From assembly GCF_938023125.1 (NCBI RefSeq), contig NZ_CALHDW010000018.1, positions 248,001 to 312,000 of the forward strand: DNA of 64,000 bases, given 5' to 3'. The translations under genes and the position numbers were made by a program. The notes under the pieces were generated by a model. The model was not told the DNA's origin, ran no database searches, and saw nothing but the letters and a program-made list of their open reading frames with translations. Positions 26,808-36,564 of this stretch are shown here, one piece after another. This DNA comes from an uncultured Porphyromonas sp. (GTDB lineage Bacteria; Bacteroidota; Bacteroidia; Bacteroidales; Porphyromonadaceae). Each line of letters starts with the position of its first letter. The first letter of the stretch is position 1.

Positions 26808-27827
26808 TTATTTGGCAAACCGGCCCTGGGCGATAAGCCACTCGGCAATTTGCACGGCATTGAGTGCTGCACCCTTGCGGATTTGGTCGGCAACGCACCA
26901 GAAGGTGATACCTCCGGGATGGGCAATGTCTTGTCGGATACGCCCTACATATACGGGGTCTTGATCGGCCGCAAAAAGGGGCATCGGATAGCGGAGTTGT
27001 TTGGGATCGTCCACAACCACGATACCCTCTTGAGTCTCAAATGCTCGACGAGCCTCCTCGGGTGTGATGGCACGCTCGCCCTCTACCCAGATAGCTTCGC
27101 TGTGTGCCCTGAGGACCGGTACTCGCACACACGTTGCGCTTACGGCCACTGAGCTGTGGAGGATTTTTTGCGTCTCGTGGTACATCTTGAGCTCCTCTTT
27201 GGTATAGTCTTCATCGGCAAAAATATCAATATGAGGGATCACATTGTATAGAAGCTGATGGGCAAATTTATTAACCTCAAGAGGTCTGTTTTCGGCCTCG
27301 TCTCGTACCTGCTGGCGTAGCTCTTCCATGGCTAGGTTGCCTGCTCCACTGGCTGCTTGGTAGGTAGCTACATGCACCTGCCGCAGAGGGGTTATCTTGT
27401 TGAGGGCATGTAGGGCCACCACCATTTGTATCGTAGAACAATTGGGGTTGGCAATGATATTTCTAGGAGTAACGAGGGCGTCGGTTGGGTTCACCTCGGG
27501 TACAACGAGAGGTACATCCTCTGCCATGCGAAAGGCACTCGAATTATCAATCATAAGCGCTCCATGACGAGTGATCACCTCGGCATACTTGCGAGAGGTA
27601 TCCCCACCTGCGGAGACGAAGACTATATCGATATCGCGGAAGGCATCGTTGTCTTGCAATTCTTCGACCTTGCACAACTTCCCTGCCACCTTGTATTCTT
27701 TGCCGGCACTGCGAGAGGACCCGAAAAGACGAATCTCTGCTGCCGGGAAGTTGCGCTGCTCAATCAGGCGCATGAATTCCGTACCTACGGCTCCCGAGGC
27801 TCCTACAATTGCTATTCTTATACCCAT
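26808..27827 (-). CDS. asd: Aspartate-semialdehyde dehydrogenase
   Basis: A 339-residue protein that reduces aspartyl phosphate to the semialdehyde, leading to lysine, threonine, methionine and diaminopimelate. It has the NADP-binding GASGAVG (residues 9-15), the active-site Cys130 in NPNCSTIQMV, and the family segment YQAASGAGNLAM. HSEAIWVE provides the later His. Length is typical. It is the first gene of a leftward group with DUF5063 and the exonuclease. Confidence 0.95.
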   Translation of the reverse strand: MGIRIAIVGASGAVGTEFMRLIEQRNFPAAEIRLFGSSRSAGKEYKVAGKLCKVEELQDNDAFRDIDIVFVSAGGDTSRKYAEVITRHGALMIDNSSAFRMAEDVPLVVPEVNPTDALVTPRNIIANPNCSTIQMVVALHALNKITPLRQVHVATYQAASGAGNLAMEELRQQVRDEAENRPLEVNKFAHQLLYNVIPHIDIFADEDYTKEELKMYHETQKILHSSVAVSATCVRVPVLRAHSEAIWVEGERAITPEEARRAFETQEGIVVVDDPKQLRYPMPLFAADQDPVYVGRIRQDIAHPGGITFWCVADQIRKGAALNAVQIAEWLIAQGRFAK

Positions 27828-28309
27828 ATTTCTGTAGACTACTGACTAACTCGTTGATTCTATTCGCACTCGCCCTTGCACGGAGAAGAGAGCCTTCGCC
27901 GTATGGGCTTGCCTCCTACAAAAGTAGTCACTTTGGCTGGATAAACATCGCCTTTTGCCTGCTTTTGGGGAGGCGTGTAGCCGGAAAAGCCTTGGTTGCC
28001 CCTCGGCCTCCCTGGGGGGGCGTCTCGTGGAGTCTCCATCGCTCCTAGCTTTATGCCCAAGGGGGCGGTAACTTCTTCCGCTGGATTCGGATAGAAGTAA
28101 TGCCTCCAATTGAGTGACTTCTTCGTAACATTTTATCCGAGAAGGGATTATTGTCCGTCTTTTTGTAGGTTTTTACTCTCACGTAAAATCCCATTTCTGC
28201 CTGCATACGTTGGGGAGGGGTTAGGCTAAGATTTGCCCGATAGCGGGATTTGTGCTACTTTTGCGTGGTCATAGATTATAAGTGAAATAGAAATAGACAA
28301 GAGATACAA
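27828..28309. other. Divergent intergenic region between asd and tig
   Basis: This 482-base gap has no credible gene. It holds a weak leftward -7 candidate for asd (27919-27926, reading TACTTTTG on the minus strand, no -33 box). A GC-rich stretch with a G run lies near 28014-28020. A copy of the TTTCTGCCTG motif is at 28194-28203. The well-formed rightward promoter of tig is at 28232-28263. Confidence 0.6.
28232..28263 (+). promoter_or_regulatory. Promoter of the trigger-factor gene
   Basis: -33 TTTG (28232-28235) and -7 TACTTTTG (28256-28263) are separated by 20 bases, both full matches to the Bacteroidota consensus. The start codon lies 46 bases after the -7 box. Confidence 0.78.
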
Positions 28310-29689
28310 ATGAACAGTACGTTTACCACAGAAGCTCCTCGCAGAGGCATCGTAACCGTCTCTATCGAAGCTGCCGACTACGAAAAGGCAGTGAAAGAAC
28401 AACTCCGCAACCTCCGTCAGCGTATGGATATGCCCGGTTTCCGTAAGGGCATGGTACCCCAGGATATTGTAACAAAGAAGTACGGAGCTTCTGTAAAGAT
28501 CGAAGAAATCAACAAAATGGTGGGCGACAAGCTCTTTGAAACCCTCCGAGAAAACAATGTGGAATTCCTCGGTCAGCCCATGATTCAACCCAACGATCAA
28601 GATCTAGAGAAGGGGTCAGACTTCACTTTTTCTTTCCATCTTGCCCTTACTCCCGACTTCAATATACCCCTCTCTGCGGATGTGAAACTTCCCTATTACA
28701 CCGTAAAAGTGGGAGAAAAAGATATCGATGAGGCAGATAGCTACATGCGTAGAGCTTATGGTAGCATGCAACAAGCTGAGGTAATGGGAGAGGACGACTC
28801 TCTCTATGGACTCCTCGTAGAGCTAGACGAAGAGGGTAATCCTAAAGAAAACGGTCTTCGTAAAGAAAATTGCCTCCTTTTGCCCAAGAGCTTCAAGGAT
28901 GAGGCCGAAAAGGCTAAGTTCAACGGGGTGGCTCTCCACTCGGTAGTACGTTTCAACCCCTACAAGGCCGATGGCGAAACGGATGCTATTACCAGCAATC
29001 TCTTGGGTATCAAGCCCGAAGAAGTGGCAGATCACAAGGGCGACTTTAACTTCGAAGTAGAGAAGATCAATCACTTTGTAGAGGCTACACCCGGCGAAGA
29101 GCTCTATAAGAAGGCCTTTGGCGAAGATACTGAGATCAAAGACGAAGCTGCCTACCGTGCTGAGTTGGCAAAGCGTCGTGAGATGGAGTATGCTTCGGGT
29201 TCTAACAACCTATTCGCCAATAAGCTTATTGAGTATGTAAAGGCAAATATCGGTACTCCCGAGTTTGATAAGGAAACCTTCCGCCCCTTCGTTGCTAACA
29301 TTCAGAAGAAGAATAACGAAGAGCTCACAGAGGAAAGCTTCCAGTCTATCATAGACTATGTATTCTTTACTACAGCCCTTCGTCAGATGGCAAAAGCACA
29401 GGGCGTAGAGGTTACGGACGAGATTATCCGTCAAGAAGCTCTTGCTGAAATTCGTCAGCAAATGGCTGCTTATGGCTATAGCGGTCTACCCGATTCTATC
29501 TTCGAAACACTTGTAAAGTCGCACCTCGAAGACGAAAACAAGCGTGCTGAGACCGAGCTAAATGCTACGATCCGTCTTGTGGCTCTTGATGCTCAAAATA
29601 AGGTGACTCTCGAAAAGAAAGAGGTTACTTCCGAAGAGTTCGAAAAGCTCTTCCAGAACCTAAACGAAGAGTCTACGGAAGAAGCATAA
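28310..29689 (+). CDS. tig: Trigger factor (ribosome-bound chaperone)
   Basis: A 459-residue protein. The N-terminal ribosome-binding domain (residues 1-115) includes the tail-docking segment GFRKGMVPQDIV, equivalent to the GFRxGKVP motif of E. coli. The middle region (about 150-245) is where the FKBP-type PPIase domain usually lies, but the catalytic pattern looks degenerate. The C-terminal chaperone domain (about 250-450) is helical and highly charged, with an acidic end. It shields nascent chains at the exit tunnel. It has its own promoter and a hairpin after the stop. Confidence 0.92.
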   Translation: MNSTFTTEAPRRGIVTVSIEAADYEKAVKEQLRNLRQRMDMPGFRKGMVPQDIVTKKYGASVKIEEINKMVGDKLFETLRENNVEFLGQPMIQPNDQDLEKGSDFTFSFHLALTPDFNIPLSADVKLPYYTVKVGEKDIDEADSYMRRAYGSMQQAEVMGEDDSLYGLLVELDEEGNPKENGLRKENCLLLPKSFKDEAEKAKFNGVALHSVVRFNPYKADGETDAITSNLLGIKPEEVADHKGDFNFEVEKINHFVEATPGEELYKKAFGEDTEIKDEAAYRAELAKRREMEYASGSNNLFANKLIEYVKANIGTPEFDKETFRPFVANIQKKNNEELTEESFQSIIDYVFFTTALRQMAKAQGVEVTDEIIRQEALAEIRQQMAAYGYSGLPDSIFETLVKSHLEDENKRAETELNATIRLVALDAQNKVTLEKKEVTSEEFEKLFQNLNEESTEEA

Positions 29690-29727
29690 GCTAATTTAAG
29701 GAGAGAGACTGCTCTCCCCATCCATAG

Positions 29728-29776
29728 TGGCAGCACTCTTCTCCCCTTAGGGTGGGAGGGGTGCTGCTTCTTTATT
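29728..29776 (+). terminator. Terminator between tig and ung
   Basis: GCAGCACTCTTCTCCCC pairs with GGGAGGGGTGCTGC with several G-T pairs, followed by TTCTTTATT. It lies about 40 bases past the tig stop. Confidence 0.72.
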
Positions 29777-29796
29777 AGTAGCCGGAGAAATAGAAC

Positions 29797-30468
29797 ATGC
29801 CTATGAATGTACGTATCGAAGAGGGGTGGAAAAAGGTGCTTGCCCCTGAGTTTGATAAGTTTTACTTCGAGACGCTGACCGACTTTGTGCGCAAGCAATA
29901 TCAGCAAGGAGCGGCCTATCCCCCCGCCGGCCTGATCTTTAGGGCTTTTGATTGCTGCCCTTTCGATCGGGTACGCGTCGTGATATTGGGGCAAGATCCC
30001 TACCACGAACCCGGCCAAGCCGAGGGGCTGGCATTTTCTGTCCCCGAGGGGATTACTCCGCCTCCTAGTCTACGCAATATTCTGCAAGAGATTGCAAGCG
30101 ACTTGGGGCGCCCCTCCATCATACGGGGCGGTCACCTCATGCCTTGGGTAGAGCAGGGGGTATTACTCCTCAATGCTACCCTTACGGTGGAGGCGCACAA
30201 AGCGGCTTCGCACCAGGGGCATGGCTGGGAGACTTTTACCGATGCGGCGATAGAGGCGCTTGCCAAGCAGCGTGAGGGGCTTGTCTTTATGCTCTGGGGA
30301 AGCTCTGCACGGCGTAAGGCTGCCATGATACCCCCGGGGAGGCACTTTGTACTAGAGGCGCCTCATCCTTCACCCCTCTCGGCACATCGCGGCTTCTTAG
30401 GCTGCCGCCACTTTAGCAAAGCCAACGAGTACCTCCGCCGCCATGGGCAACAGCCCATCCAATGGTAG
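29797..30468 (+). CDS. ung: Uracil-DNA glycosylase
   Basis: A 223-residue family 1 enzyme that removes uracil from DNA. The water-activating motif GQDPYH is at residues 65-70 (Asp67), and the intercalation loop is HPSPLSAHRGFLGCRHF. VLLLNATLTV and VFMLWGSSARRK are also typical. It is convergent with mraY, separated by a bidirectional hairpin. Confidence 0.96.
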   Translation: MPMNVRIEEGWKKVLAPEFDKFYFETLTDFVRKQYQQGAAYPPAGLIFRAFDCCPFDRVRVVILGQDPYHEPGQAEGLAFSVPEGITPPPSLRNILQEIASDLGRPSIIRGGHLMPWVEQGVLLLNATLTVEAHKAASHQGHGWETFTDAAIEALAKQREGLVFMLWGSSARRKAAMIPPGRHFVLEAPHPSPLSAHRGFLGCRHFSKANEYLRRHGQQPIQW

Positions 30469-30471
30469 AGC

Positions 30472-30512
30472 AACGCCCTCTAGCTCCGAATGCAATGGAG
30501 ATAGAGGGCGTT
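30472..30512. terminator. Bidirectional terminator between ung and mraY
   Basis: AACGCCCTCTAGCTCC pairs with GGAGATAGAGGGCGTT (16 positions, one mismatch) around a 9-base loop. It sits between convergent genes. Confidence 0.82.
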
Positions 30513-30556
30513 TACTATATCTGAGCCTATGGGAGGCTGAGAGGGGGGCGTATCGC

Positions 30557-31819
30557 TTAGCGCATCTTGAGCGTAGCCAAAGAGAATGCGGCAAGTAGGA
30601 GGGCTATAATCCAAAAGCGAACCACTAACTTATTCTCCTTTACGAGCTTCTTGGGTACATCAATAAGCACCCTTGTATCTACATTTTGCACGGCCTTCTG
30701 GAAGTGGTGGTGCAGGGGGGCCATTCTAAAGATACGTACCGGTCCGCCCGCTCTTCGCTTGGTATGTTTGTAGTAAGCGGTCTGGAGCATTACAGAGAGC
30801 CCTTCTACGACGAAGAGCCCACAGAGGATGGGTAAGAGGAGTTCTTTGCGCACCAAGATGGCAAATACCGCAATGATCCCGCCCAGCGTGAGGCTCCCGG
30901 TGTCGCCCATAAAGACCTGTGCCGGATTGGCATTGTACCAAAGGAACCCAATGGTAGCACCAACAAAGGCTGCCGCAAAGATCACCAACTCTTCTGCCCC
31001 CGGTATGTACATAATATTGAGGTAGCTAGCCATATTGATATGACTGGATACGTAAGCAAAGATAAGCAGCACAACGCCCACCGGAGCCGAGGAGCCTGCC
31101 GCCAGTCCATCCAGCCCATCCGTGAGATTGACGCAGTTGCTGATAAAGGTCACAATGAGGGTGGCAACAACGATGAATAGGATCCATCCCACGACCTCTT
31201 TGTGCTCCGGCTTGACGGGGAGAAGGTCTGCATAGTCGAAGTTGTTGTTCTTGACAAAGGGGATCGTTGTCTTGGTGCTTTTGGTTTCTGCATAGGAATA
31301 GGTCACATTGGTGATCTTTCCTTCGTATCGCACCTCCCTATTCTCACGGATCGAAGTCTCGGGGTTAAGGTAGAGGACAAGTCCCAAAATGATCCCGAAG
31401 AGAGCCTGCCAGATGAGTTTGTATTTGCCGGATAGCCCTTTTTTGTTGTGCTTAAAGACCTTGATATAGTCATCGATAAAGCCGAGAAGCCCCATCATTA
31501 CTGTGGTGATAAGCATCAAGATAACATAGATATTATCGAGGCGGGCAAACAGAAGGGTAGGTACGAGTATCGAGATTATTATGATGATCCCCCCCATGGT
31601 GGGCGTGTTCTTTTTGGAGTCTTCGCCTTCCAAACCCAAGGATCGTATGGTCTCTCCGATTTGTTTCTGACGCAATTTGTCGATAATCTTACTCCCTACC
31701 AGAGTGGCAATAAGGAGCGAAAAGACGAAGGCAAGTACGGCTCGAAAGGAGACATAATGGAGCAGGCGACCCCCTGAGAGGTGCCAGTCTTGCATTAAAT
31801 CGGCTAGGTAGTAAATCAT
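30557..31819 (-). CDS. mraY: Phospho-N-acetylmuramoyl-pentapeptide transferase
   Basis: A 420-residue polytopic membrane protein that moves phospho-MurNAc-pentapeptide onto undecaprenyl phosphate to make lipid I. The active-site region NCVNLTDGLDGLAAGSS is present, along with FIDDYIKVFKHNKKGL and GDTGSLTLGG. The loop RRAGGPVRIFRMAPLHHHFQ is the usual C-terminal signature. It is the last gene of a four-gene division/wall cluster and faces a terminator; murD, ftsW and murG do not follow it here. Confidence 0.95.
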   Translation of the reverse strand: MIYYLADLMQDWHLSGGRLLHYVSFRAVLAFVFSLLIATLVGSKIIDKLRQKQIGETIRSLGLEGEDSKKNTPTMGGIIIIISILVPTLLFARLDNIYVILMLITTVMMGLLGFIDDYIKVFKHNKKGLSGKYKLIWQALFGIILGLVLYLNPETSIRENREVRYEGKITNVTYSYAETKSTKTTIPFVKNNNFDYADLLPVKPEHKEVVGWILFIVVATLIVTFISNCVNLTDGLDGLAAGSSAPVGVVLLIFAYVSSHINMASYLNIMYIPGAEELVIFAAAFVGATIGFLWYNANPAQVFMGDTGSLTLGGIIAVFAILVRKELLLPILCGLFVVEGLSVMLQTAYYKHTKRRAGGPVRIFRMAPLHHHFQKAVQNVDTRVLIDVPKKLVKENKLVVRFWIIALLLAAFSLATLKMR

Positions 31820-31836
31820 ATAAATAGAGGCTGTAT

Positions 31837-33387
31837 TTAGTGGGTTTGGGGTGTGGAGTGGCAGAGAGCAAGGCGTAGCTCCTCACGGTCGTCGAAGTGA
31901 TGACGCACCCCCTGAATCTCTTGATATGTTTCGTGTCCTTTGCCGGCAACGAGGATTACATCGCATGGGGTAGCGAGGCGGCAAGCGGTGGCAATGGCGC
32001 TGCGTCTATCCACATTGGTAAGGCATTGTGCCTGCTCCTCGGGAGTGAGGCCGGTCATCATTTCGTCTATGATGGCTTGGGGATCTTCGCCTCGGGGGTT
32101 GTCGCTTGTGAGGATCAGCAGGTCGCTTCTGCGGAAGGCCTCCTGTGCCATGATGGGGCGTTTCCCTCGGTCTCGATTGCCCCCGGCTCCTACTACGGTG
32201 ATAATTCGTCCGCCCCGGGGTACCAAAGGACGAATGGTCTCTAATACTTTGATAAGAGCATCGGGGGTATGCGCATAGTCTACAATGCCGATTCTCCCTC
32301 CTTCGGAGATGACTTCAAATCGGCCTTCTGCCGTTTCGATGGTGCTGAGGGCTTGGAGTAAAACCTCTTGCTCGAGATCCGGCAATAGGAGCCGTGCCGC
32401 AGCATATACTAGGGTGATGTTGTAGGCATTGAACGCCCCTACCAGAGGGATCCATACGGGGCGATCGTTAAGCAGTAGCTCTGTGCCTCGGAAGTCTCCC
32501 TCTACTACTTTGGCTTTGAAGTCGGCAAAGCTCTTGAGCCCGTAGGTGTACTTCTTGGCGGAGGTGTTCTGCAACATTACGGAGCCGTTGCGGTCGTCTG
32601 CATTCACAAGGGCAAAGGCGTTGGGCGAGAGTTGGTCGAAAAACATTTTCTTCGCACGTATGTACTCCTGCATGGTGCCGTGATAGTCGAGATGATCGCG
32701 GGTGAGGTTGGTAAATAGCCCCCCTGCGAAGTCAAGCGAACCTATGCGCCGCTGATGGGCTGCGTGAGACGAAACCTCCATAAAAACGTGGCTACACCCC
32801 GCTTGTTGCATCTGGTAGAGCAACTGCGCCAAGGCTATCGGATCCGGCGTTGTGTGCGTGGCGGGGACAACCTCGTTGCCTATTCGGTTTTCTACCGTAC
32901 CTATCAACCCCGACTTATAGCCGAGACGCTCAAAAAGACGATGGAGCATGGTGGCTGTAGAGGTCTTGCCGTTGGTCCCCGTTACCCCCACCAAGCGAAG
33001 GTGCTTGCTCGGGTAGTGCCAGAGGGCTTGGGCTAGGGCGGCAAGGGCCTCGTGTGCCGAAGATACGGCAATATACGAGGCATCTGCCTGCTCGAATAGG
33101 GCTTGCTCCTCTTGTGAGAGCACGTGCTCCCCAACAATGTATTTGGCTCCTGCCGTTAGGGCTTTGGGTACGAATTGCCAACCATCCAGCTCGGCGCCCG
33201 GTATGGCAACAAAGAGACTGCCCGAGGTTACCTTGCGAGAGTCGTTGGTAATATGCGTTACCGAAGGAGACGTTTTTGCCTCAAAATCTTGTTGAGGGAG
33301 GTGCCAGGCTGCAATGGTCTGGAGCAGTATCTCCCGGGATAGAGAGGCGGGTTGCAGAGCTGTATTGAGGGGATGATCAGATTTCAT
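31837..33387 (-). CDS. murE: UDP-MurNAc-tripeptide synthetase
   Basis: A 516-residue Mur ligase that adds the third amino acid to UDP-MurNAc-L-Ala-D-Glu. It has the ATP-binding GVTGTNGKTS, the carbamylated-Lys region, and the C-terminal substrate motif DNPRGEDP. That DNPR form is the one linked to meso-diaminopimelate specificity in characterised MurE enzymes. The ATG at 33387 is preferred to a TTG six codons upstream. It lies 57 bases after the PBP gene and 17 before mraY. Confidence 0.95.
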   Translation of the reverse strand: MKSDHPLNTALQPASLSREILLQTIAAWHLPQQDFEAKTSPSVTHITNDSRKVTSGSLFVAIPGAELDGWQFVPKALTAGAKYIVGEHVLSQEEQALFEQADASYIAVSSAHEALAALAQALWHYPSKHLRLVGVTGTNGKTSTATMLHRLFERLGYKSGLIGTVENRIGNEVVPATHTTPDPIALAQLLYQMQQAGCSHVFMEVSSHAAHQRRIGSLDFAGGLFTNLTRDHLDYHGTMQEYIRAKKMFFDQLSPNAFALVNADDRNGSVMLQNTSAKKYTYGLKSFADFKAKVVEGDFRGTELLLNDRPVWIPLVGAFNAYNITLVYAAARLLLPDLEQEVLLQALSTIETAEGRFEVISEGGRIGIVDYAHTPDALIKVLETIRPLVPRGGRIITVVGAGGNRDRGKRPIMAQEAFRRSDLLILTSDNPRGEDPQAIIDEMMTGLTPEEQAQCLTNVDRRSAIATACRLATPCDVILVAGKGHETYQEIQGVRHHFDDREELRLALCHSTPQTH

Positions 33388-33444
33388 GAGGGAATAGTTT
33401 AGCAAAGATCATTCTTTGGGCATAGCTGCCTAAGAGGAGTTGTT

Positions 33445-35796
33445 CTAACGTTTTTGTGGGGTTTCCTCCTTTACTTCGGGGGTGGCGGGCTTGGGTTGAG
33501 ATGCTGAGCGATAACCTAGGGTGAGCACGATAACCTCTCCCTTTTTGAGCTCCGTGCCATAAGCGTGAGATTGGGCGATTACATGCCCTTGCCCTACTAA
33601 GTGCACTTTTACCCCACGGATCTGGAGTTGGTATAGGGCCTCGCTTACAGAGAATCCTATAAGGTTGGGCATTACATTCTTGGGTACGTTGCTGTAGGCT
33701 CGTACCCTCCACTTGCCTTCGGATACCTCTTCTACCGCCACCGGAGTGTCGTGCTGTATGCCCTTGCCTACCTCTAAGTCGGCCTTCTCTTGTGCGGCAA
33801 ATTTGGAGATGGCTCCAAGTCTGCCGGAGGTGATATGTACCCCTTTGAGTTTGTCCTGCTTCGGGGGTATCTCGGTTACACTGCGGGCGGTCCCACGGCT
33901 GGCAACTGCCTCAGCAATGGCACGAACTACCGCTCCGGGTTGGTGTCCGGCCGAGTAGGGGACTCCGGGAGGTAGCATCACGGTAGAAATTACAGAGTAG
34001 CGAGGGTTGTCGCTAGGGAAGTAACCACAGAAAGAAACATAGTGGCCACAGTGCTCGTAGGTCCGTGTCTTAGGATTGAGGGTTTGGGCTGTACCCGTCT
34101 TGCCACTAATGGAGACAAGGGGCGAATTAACGGCCTTACCGGTTCCGTCTACGACTACCCCTCGGAGCATATGGCGTAGTTGTTCGATGGTTCTATCGCT
34201 ACAGATCGAGTCGCGTAGCACTTTGGGTTGAGCCGAATGAATCACTCTCCCCGACTTATCCACGATACGATCTACCAGATAGGGGTTAAGCATTTTCCCT
34301 CCGTTGGCGATAGCGTTATAGAATGCCAGGATGTTGATGGGTGGATGGCGGGATACATATCCGAAGGAGAGCCACGCCAAAGTCGTAGCATCCCATGTAT
34401 CTACCGGCTTGATTCCGCTCTTTTGCGCTCCGGGAATCTCTTGGCAGCAAAGTTCATCGAAACCAAGATCTAAGAACGCCTTGCGGAAGTCGTTGGGCGA
34501 ATCATGGAAGCCGCCCACAATCATTTTGGCGATACCCACATTCGAAGAGTACTTCATAACCTCTTCGTAGGTGATGACCCCATAGCCCCCTTTGTTGGCA
34601 TTATGGTCGCGAACAAACCTCTTGCCATACTCCCAAACTCCGTTGCCAACATCTACCGTTTGCTCCGGAGTGACGATGCCTCTGTCTAAGGCAATCATCA
34701 TACTTACCGGCTTAATGGTACTCCCGGGCTCTACAAAGTCGATGCAAGCCGAGTTGTCTCGCTCTTTGTAGACGGGGTCTTCGGCGAGTCGTTTGAGGTT
34801 GCTGATAGCCACAATGCGCCCTGTGGAAGACTCCATCAAGATGGCGGTGCCGTAGAGAGCACTGCTGGCCTCTAGCACCTCGCGGAGGGCGTTGGTGGCC
34901 ACACGCTGCAGCTCCGGATCTATGGTTGTGTAGAGATCGTAGCCGTGAATAGGGGCTGTGGTGATGATACGAGTACCCTTACGTGAGGCATAGGCCACTT
35001 GGGAGCGTCCGTCGGCTCCGGAGAGCACATCGTCGTAATAGGCTTCGAGCCCACTATTTCCAACCCCGGTTTCCTTGTTTATTGAGCCTATGGTCGCATC
35101 GGCTAGGTGGTTGTAGGGACAAGCTCGCACGTAGCGATTTTGAGACTTAAAGCCTCGGTAGTAGGGACTTCTCTTCTTGTTCCCTTTCCTATCGTAGCGG
35201 TACATTACAAGCGAATCGGTGAAGAATGCATTGTACTCGTAGTAGGTGATGAGACGGCCAATAGGGTCTACGATAGGATGAACCTTGGTGTTTCTCGTTT
35301 TTTGGATCTTCTGGGTCCACTCGTTGACGAGCTGATTATGCGATTTTCTCTCCTTAATGTCGGGGAAGTGACGCAGTACGACATCGGCAAGGGTGTCGAG
35401 TACTTTTCGCTCGCCGCATTGCTCGTACAACTTCTTAAGTCCCTCGGCTTTTAAGTCCAGATCAATCTTGTAGTAGGCCACGGTTACGCGCAGCGGTTCT
35501 CCCGTGGAGGCGTAGATGTTGCCTCGTAGCGCTATCTCCTTTTTTTCGCGAGGCCCATCTAGGGTTTTGCTCAGGGCAACCCACTTATCCCCTTCTACGC
35601 ACCCCGTTTTTGTAGCGCTGATAACAATCGCAATGAGGGAGGCCAAAGAAAAAACAACAAAGAGGGTATGCCAAATACGCATAGAGGAGCGTTTGCTCTT
35701 CTCTTGAGCTTGATGCTCCCGACGCTCCTGCACAGAGCGTGGCTCTCGCCTGGCCTTAGAGGTGCTTTCTTTGTCGCTGGGGTGTGTCTGTGCCAT
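33445..35796 (-). CDS. ftsI: Penicillin-binding protein 2/FtsI-type transpeptidase with PASTA domain
   Basis: A 783-residue protein with a charged cytoplasmic start, one membrane anchor (about residues 40-60), a PBP dimer domain (about 80-300) and a transpeptidase domain. All three active-site motifs are visible: STIK in VEPGSTIKPVS, SSN in MKYSSNVGIAK, and KTG in ISGKTGTAQ. One PASTA domain lies near the C-terminus (NVMPNLIGFSVSEALYQLQI and onward), giving a SpoVD-like layout. It crosslinks septal peptidoglycan. It lies 22 bases after the FtsL-like gene. Confidence 0.93.
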   Translation of the reverse strand: MAQTHPSDKESTSKARREPRSVQERREHQAQEKSKRSSMRIWHTLFVVFSLASLIAIVISATKTGCVEGDKWVALSKTLDGPREKKEIALRGNIYASTGEPLRVTVAYYKIDLDLKAEGLKKLYEQCGERKVLDTLADVVLRHFPDIKERKSHNQLVNEWTQKIQKTRNTKVHPIVDPIGRLITYYEYNAFFTDSLVMYRYDRKGNKKRSPYYRGFKSQNRYVRACPYNHLADATIGSINKETGVGNSGLEAYYDDVLSGADGRSQVAYASRKGTRIITTAPIHGYDLYTTIDPELQRVATNALREVLEASSALYGTAILMESSTGRIVAISNLKRLAEDPVYKERDNSACIDFVEPGSTIKPVSMMIALDRGIVTPEQTVDVGNGVWEYGKRFVRDHNANKGGYGVITYEEVMKYSSNVGIAKMIVGGFHDSPNDFRKAFLDLGFDELCCQEIPGAQKSGIKPVDTWDATTLAWLSFGYVSRHPPINILAFYNAIANGGKMLNPYLVDRIVDKSGRVIHSAQPKVLRDSICSDRTIEQLRHMLRGVVVDGTGKAVNSPLVSISGKTGTAQTLNPKTRTYEHCGHYVSFCGYFPSDNPRYSVISTVMLPPGVPYSAGHQPGAVVRAIAEAVASRGTARSVTEIPPKQDKLKGVHITSGRLGAISKFAAQEKADLEVGKGIQHDTPVAVEEVSEGKWRVRAYSNVPKNVMPNLIGFSVSEALYQLQIRGVKVHLVGQGHVIAQSHAYGTELKKGEVIVLTLGYRSASQPKPATPEVKEETPQKR

Positions 35797-35818
35797 AAAC
35801 AAGGGTAGTCGAGATAAA

Positions 35819-36535
35819 TTACTCCTCTCTTAGATCATTGGGGATGGGAACGTAAATAATATAGGGGGCAGAGTCTGCGGGGGCTAGCGTGATGCCCTGC
35901 TGGCGAAGTCGCTCCAAAAGGTCTTCTTGTGTGAGGGCATGTGTAAGCTCCGATGAGATAAATTGCTGACGCTTTGTGTAGTCGTCCATCTCGGTTTGGA
36001 GCCGTTCTTCCTCCTTGAGCTGCCCGGCAAGAATGTAGTGCAGCGTGATGTTGAAAATAAGACTGATCAATATGGTGACAAACACCAGACGATAAGGCCC
36101 CGTCAGGATAGCTACAAAACGATCCCCCTTGAAGCCCATGAGGGAGCGACCAAGAAGGCGTCCGATGGTCTTTGCCACAGAGTCTTGTGACGTTTTTTTC
36201 TTCTGTTGGGATGAGGTGGAAGGCCGGGGAGTCTCCTCTTTTGCGGTAGAGGCGGCTTTTGCTTGGGGCTCAGACGATGCTACAGAGGTGCCCATACTCT
36301 CACGAGTAAAAGGGGTAGAAGGCTGTGACTCTCTCTCTTGCGTTCTCTTTTCTTCCGGAGCTACTTCGCTCTCCGAAAAAGAGGTCTCGAGGGTCTCTTC
36401 CTCGTCTTCGTCTATAAAATAACTATCGCGAAAATGAGTGGCTCTCTCGGGGGCGGATTTAGTTTCTCCATAGGGAGCCTCTTTAGAATCCCCCGTGATC
36501 GAATTCTCTTCTCTATTCGGATTTTCTTTATCCAT
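35819..36535 (-). CDS. ftsL: FtsL-like division protein with long disordered N-terminus
   Basis: A 238-residue protein. Residues 1-140 are disordered, acidic and Ser/Thr/Glu-rich. A single membrane helix follows at about 149-169, then a short periplasmic coiled coil (172-205) and a small tail ending IPNDLREE. Size, topology and its place just before the ftsI-type gene support an FtsL-like role in the divisome; sequence alone would not. The N-terminal region is far longer than the few tens of cytoplasmic residues in E. coli FtsL. A promoter box lies 30 bases upstream, so this gene starts the cluster. Confidence 0.72.
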   Translation of the reverse strand: MDKENPNREENSITGDSKEAPYGETKSAPERATHFRDSYFIDEDEEETLETSFSESEVAPEEKRTQERESQPSTPFTRESMGTSVASSEPQAKAASTAKEETPRPSTSSQQKKKTSQDSVAKTIGRLLGRSLMGFKGDRFVAILTGPYRLVFVTILISLIFNITLHYILAGQLKEEERLQTEMDDYTKRQQFISSELTHALTQEDLLERLRQQGITLAPADSAPYIIYVPIPNDLREE

Positions 36536-36564
36536 CCCTATAAATTTCCCCTAAAATAACTAGA

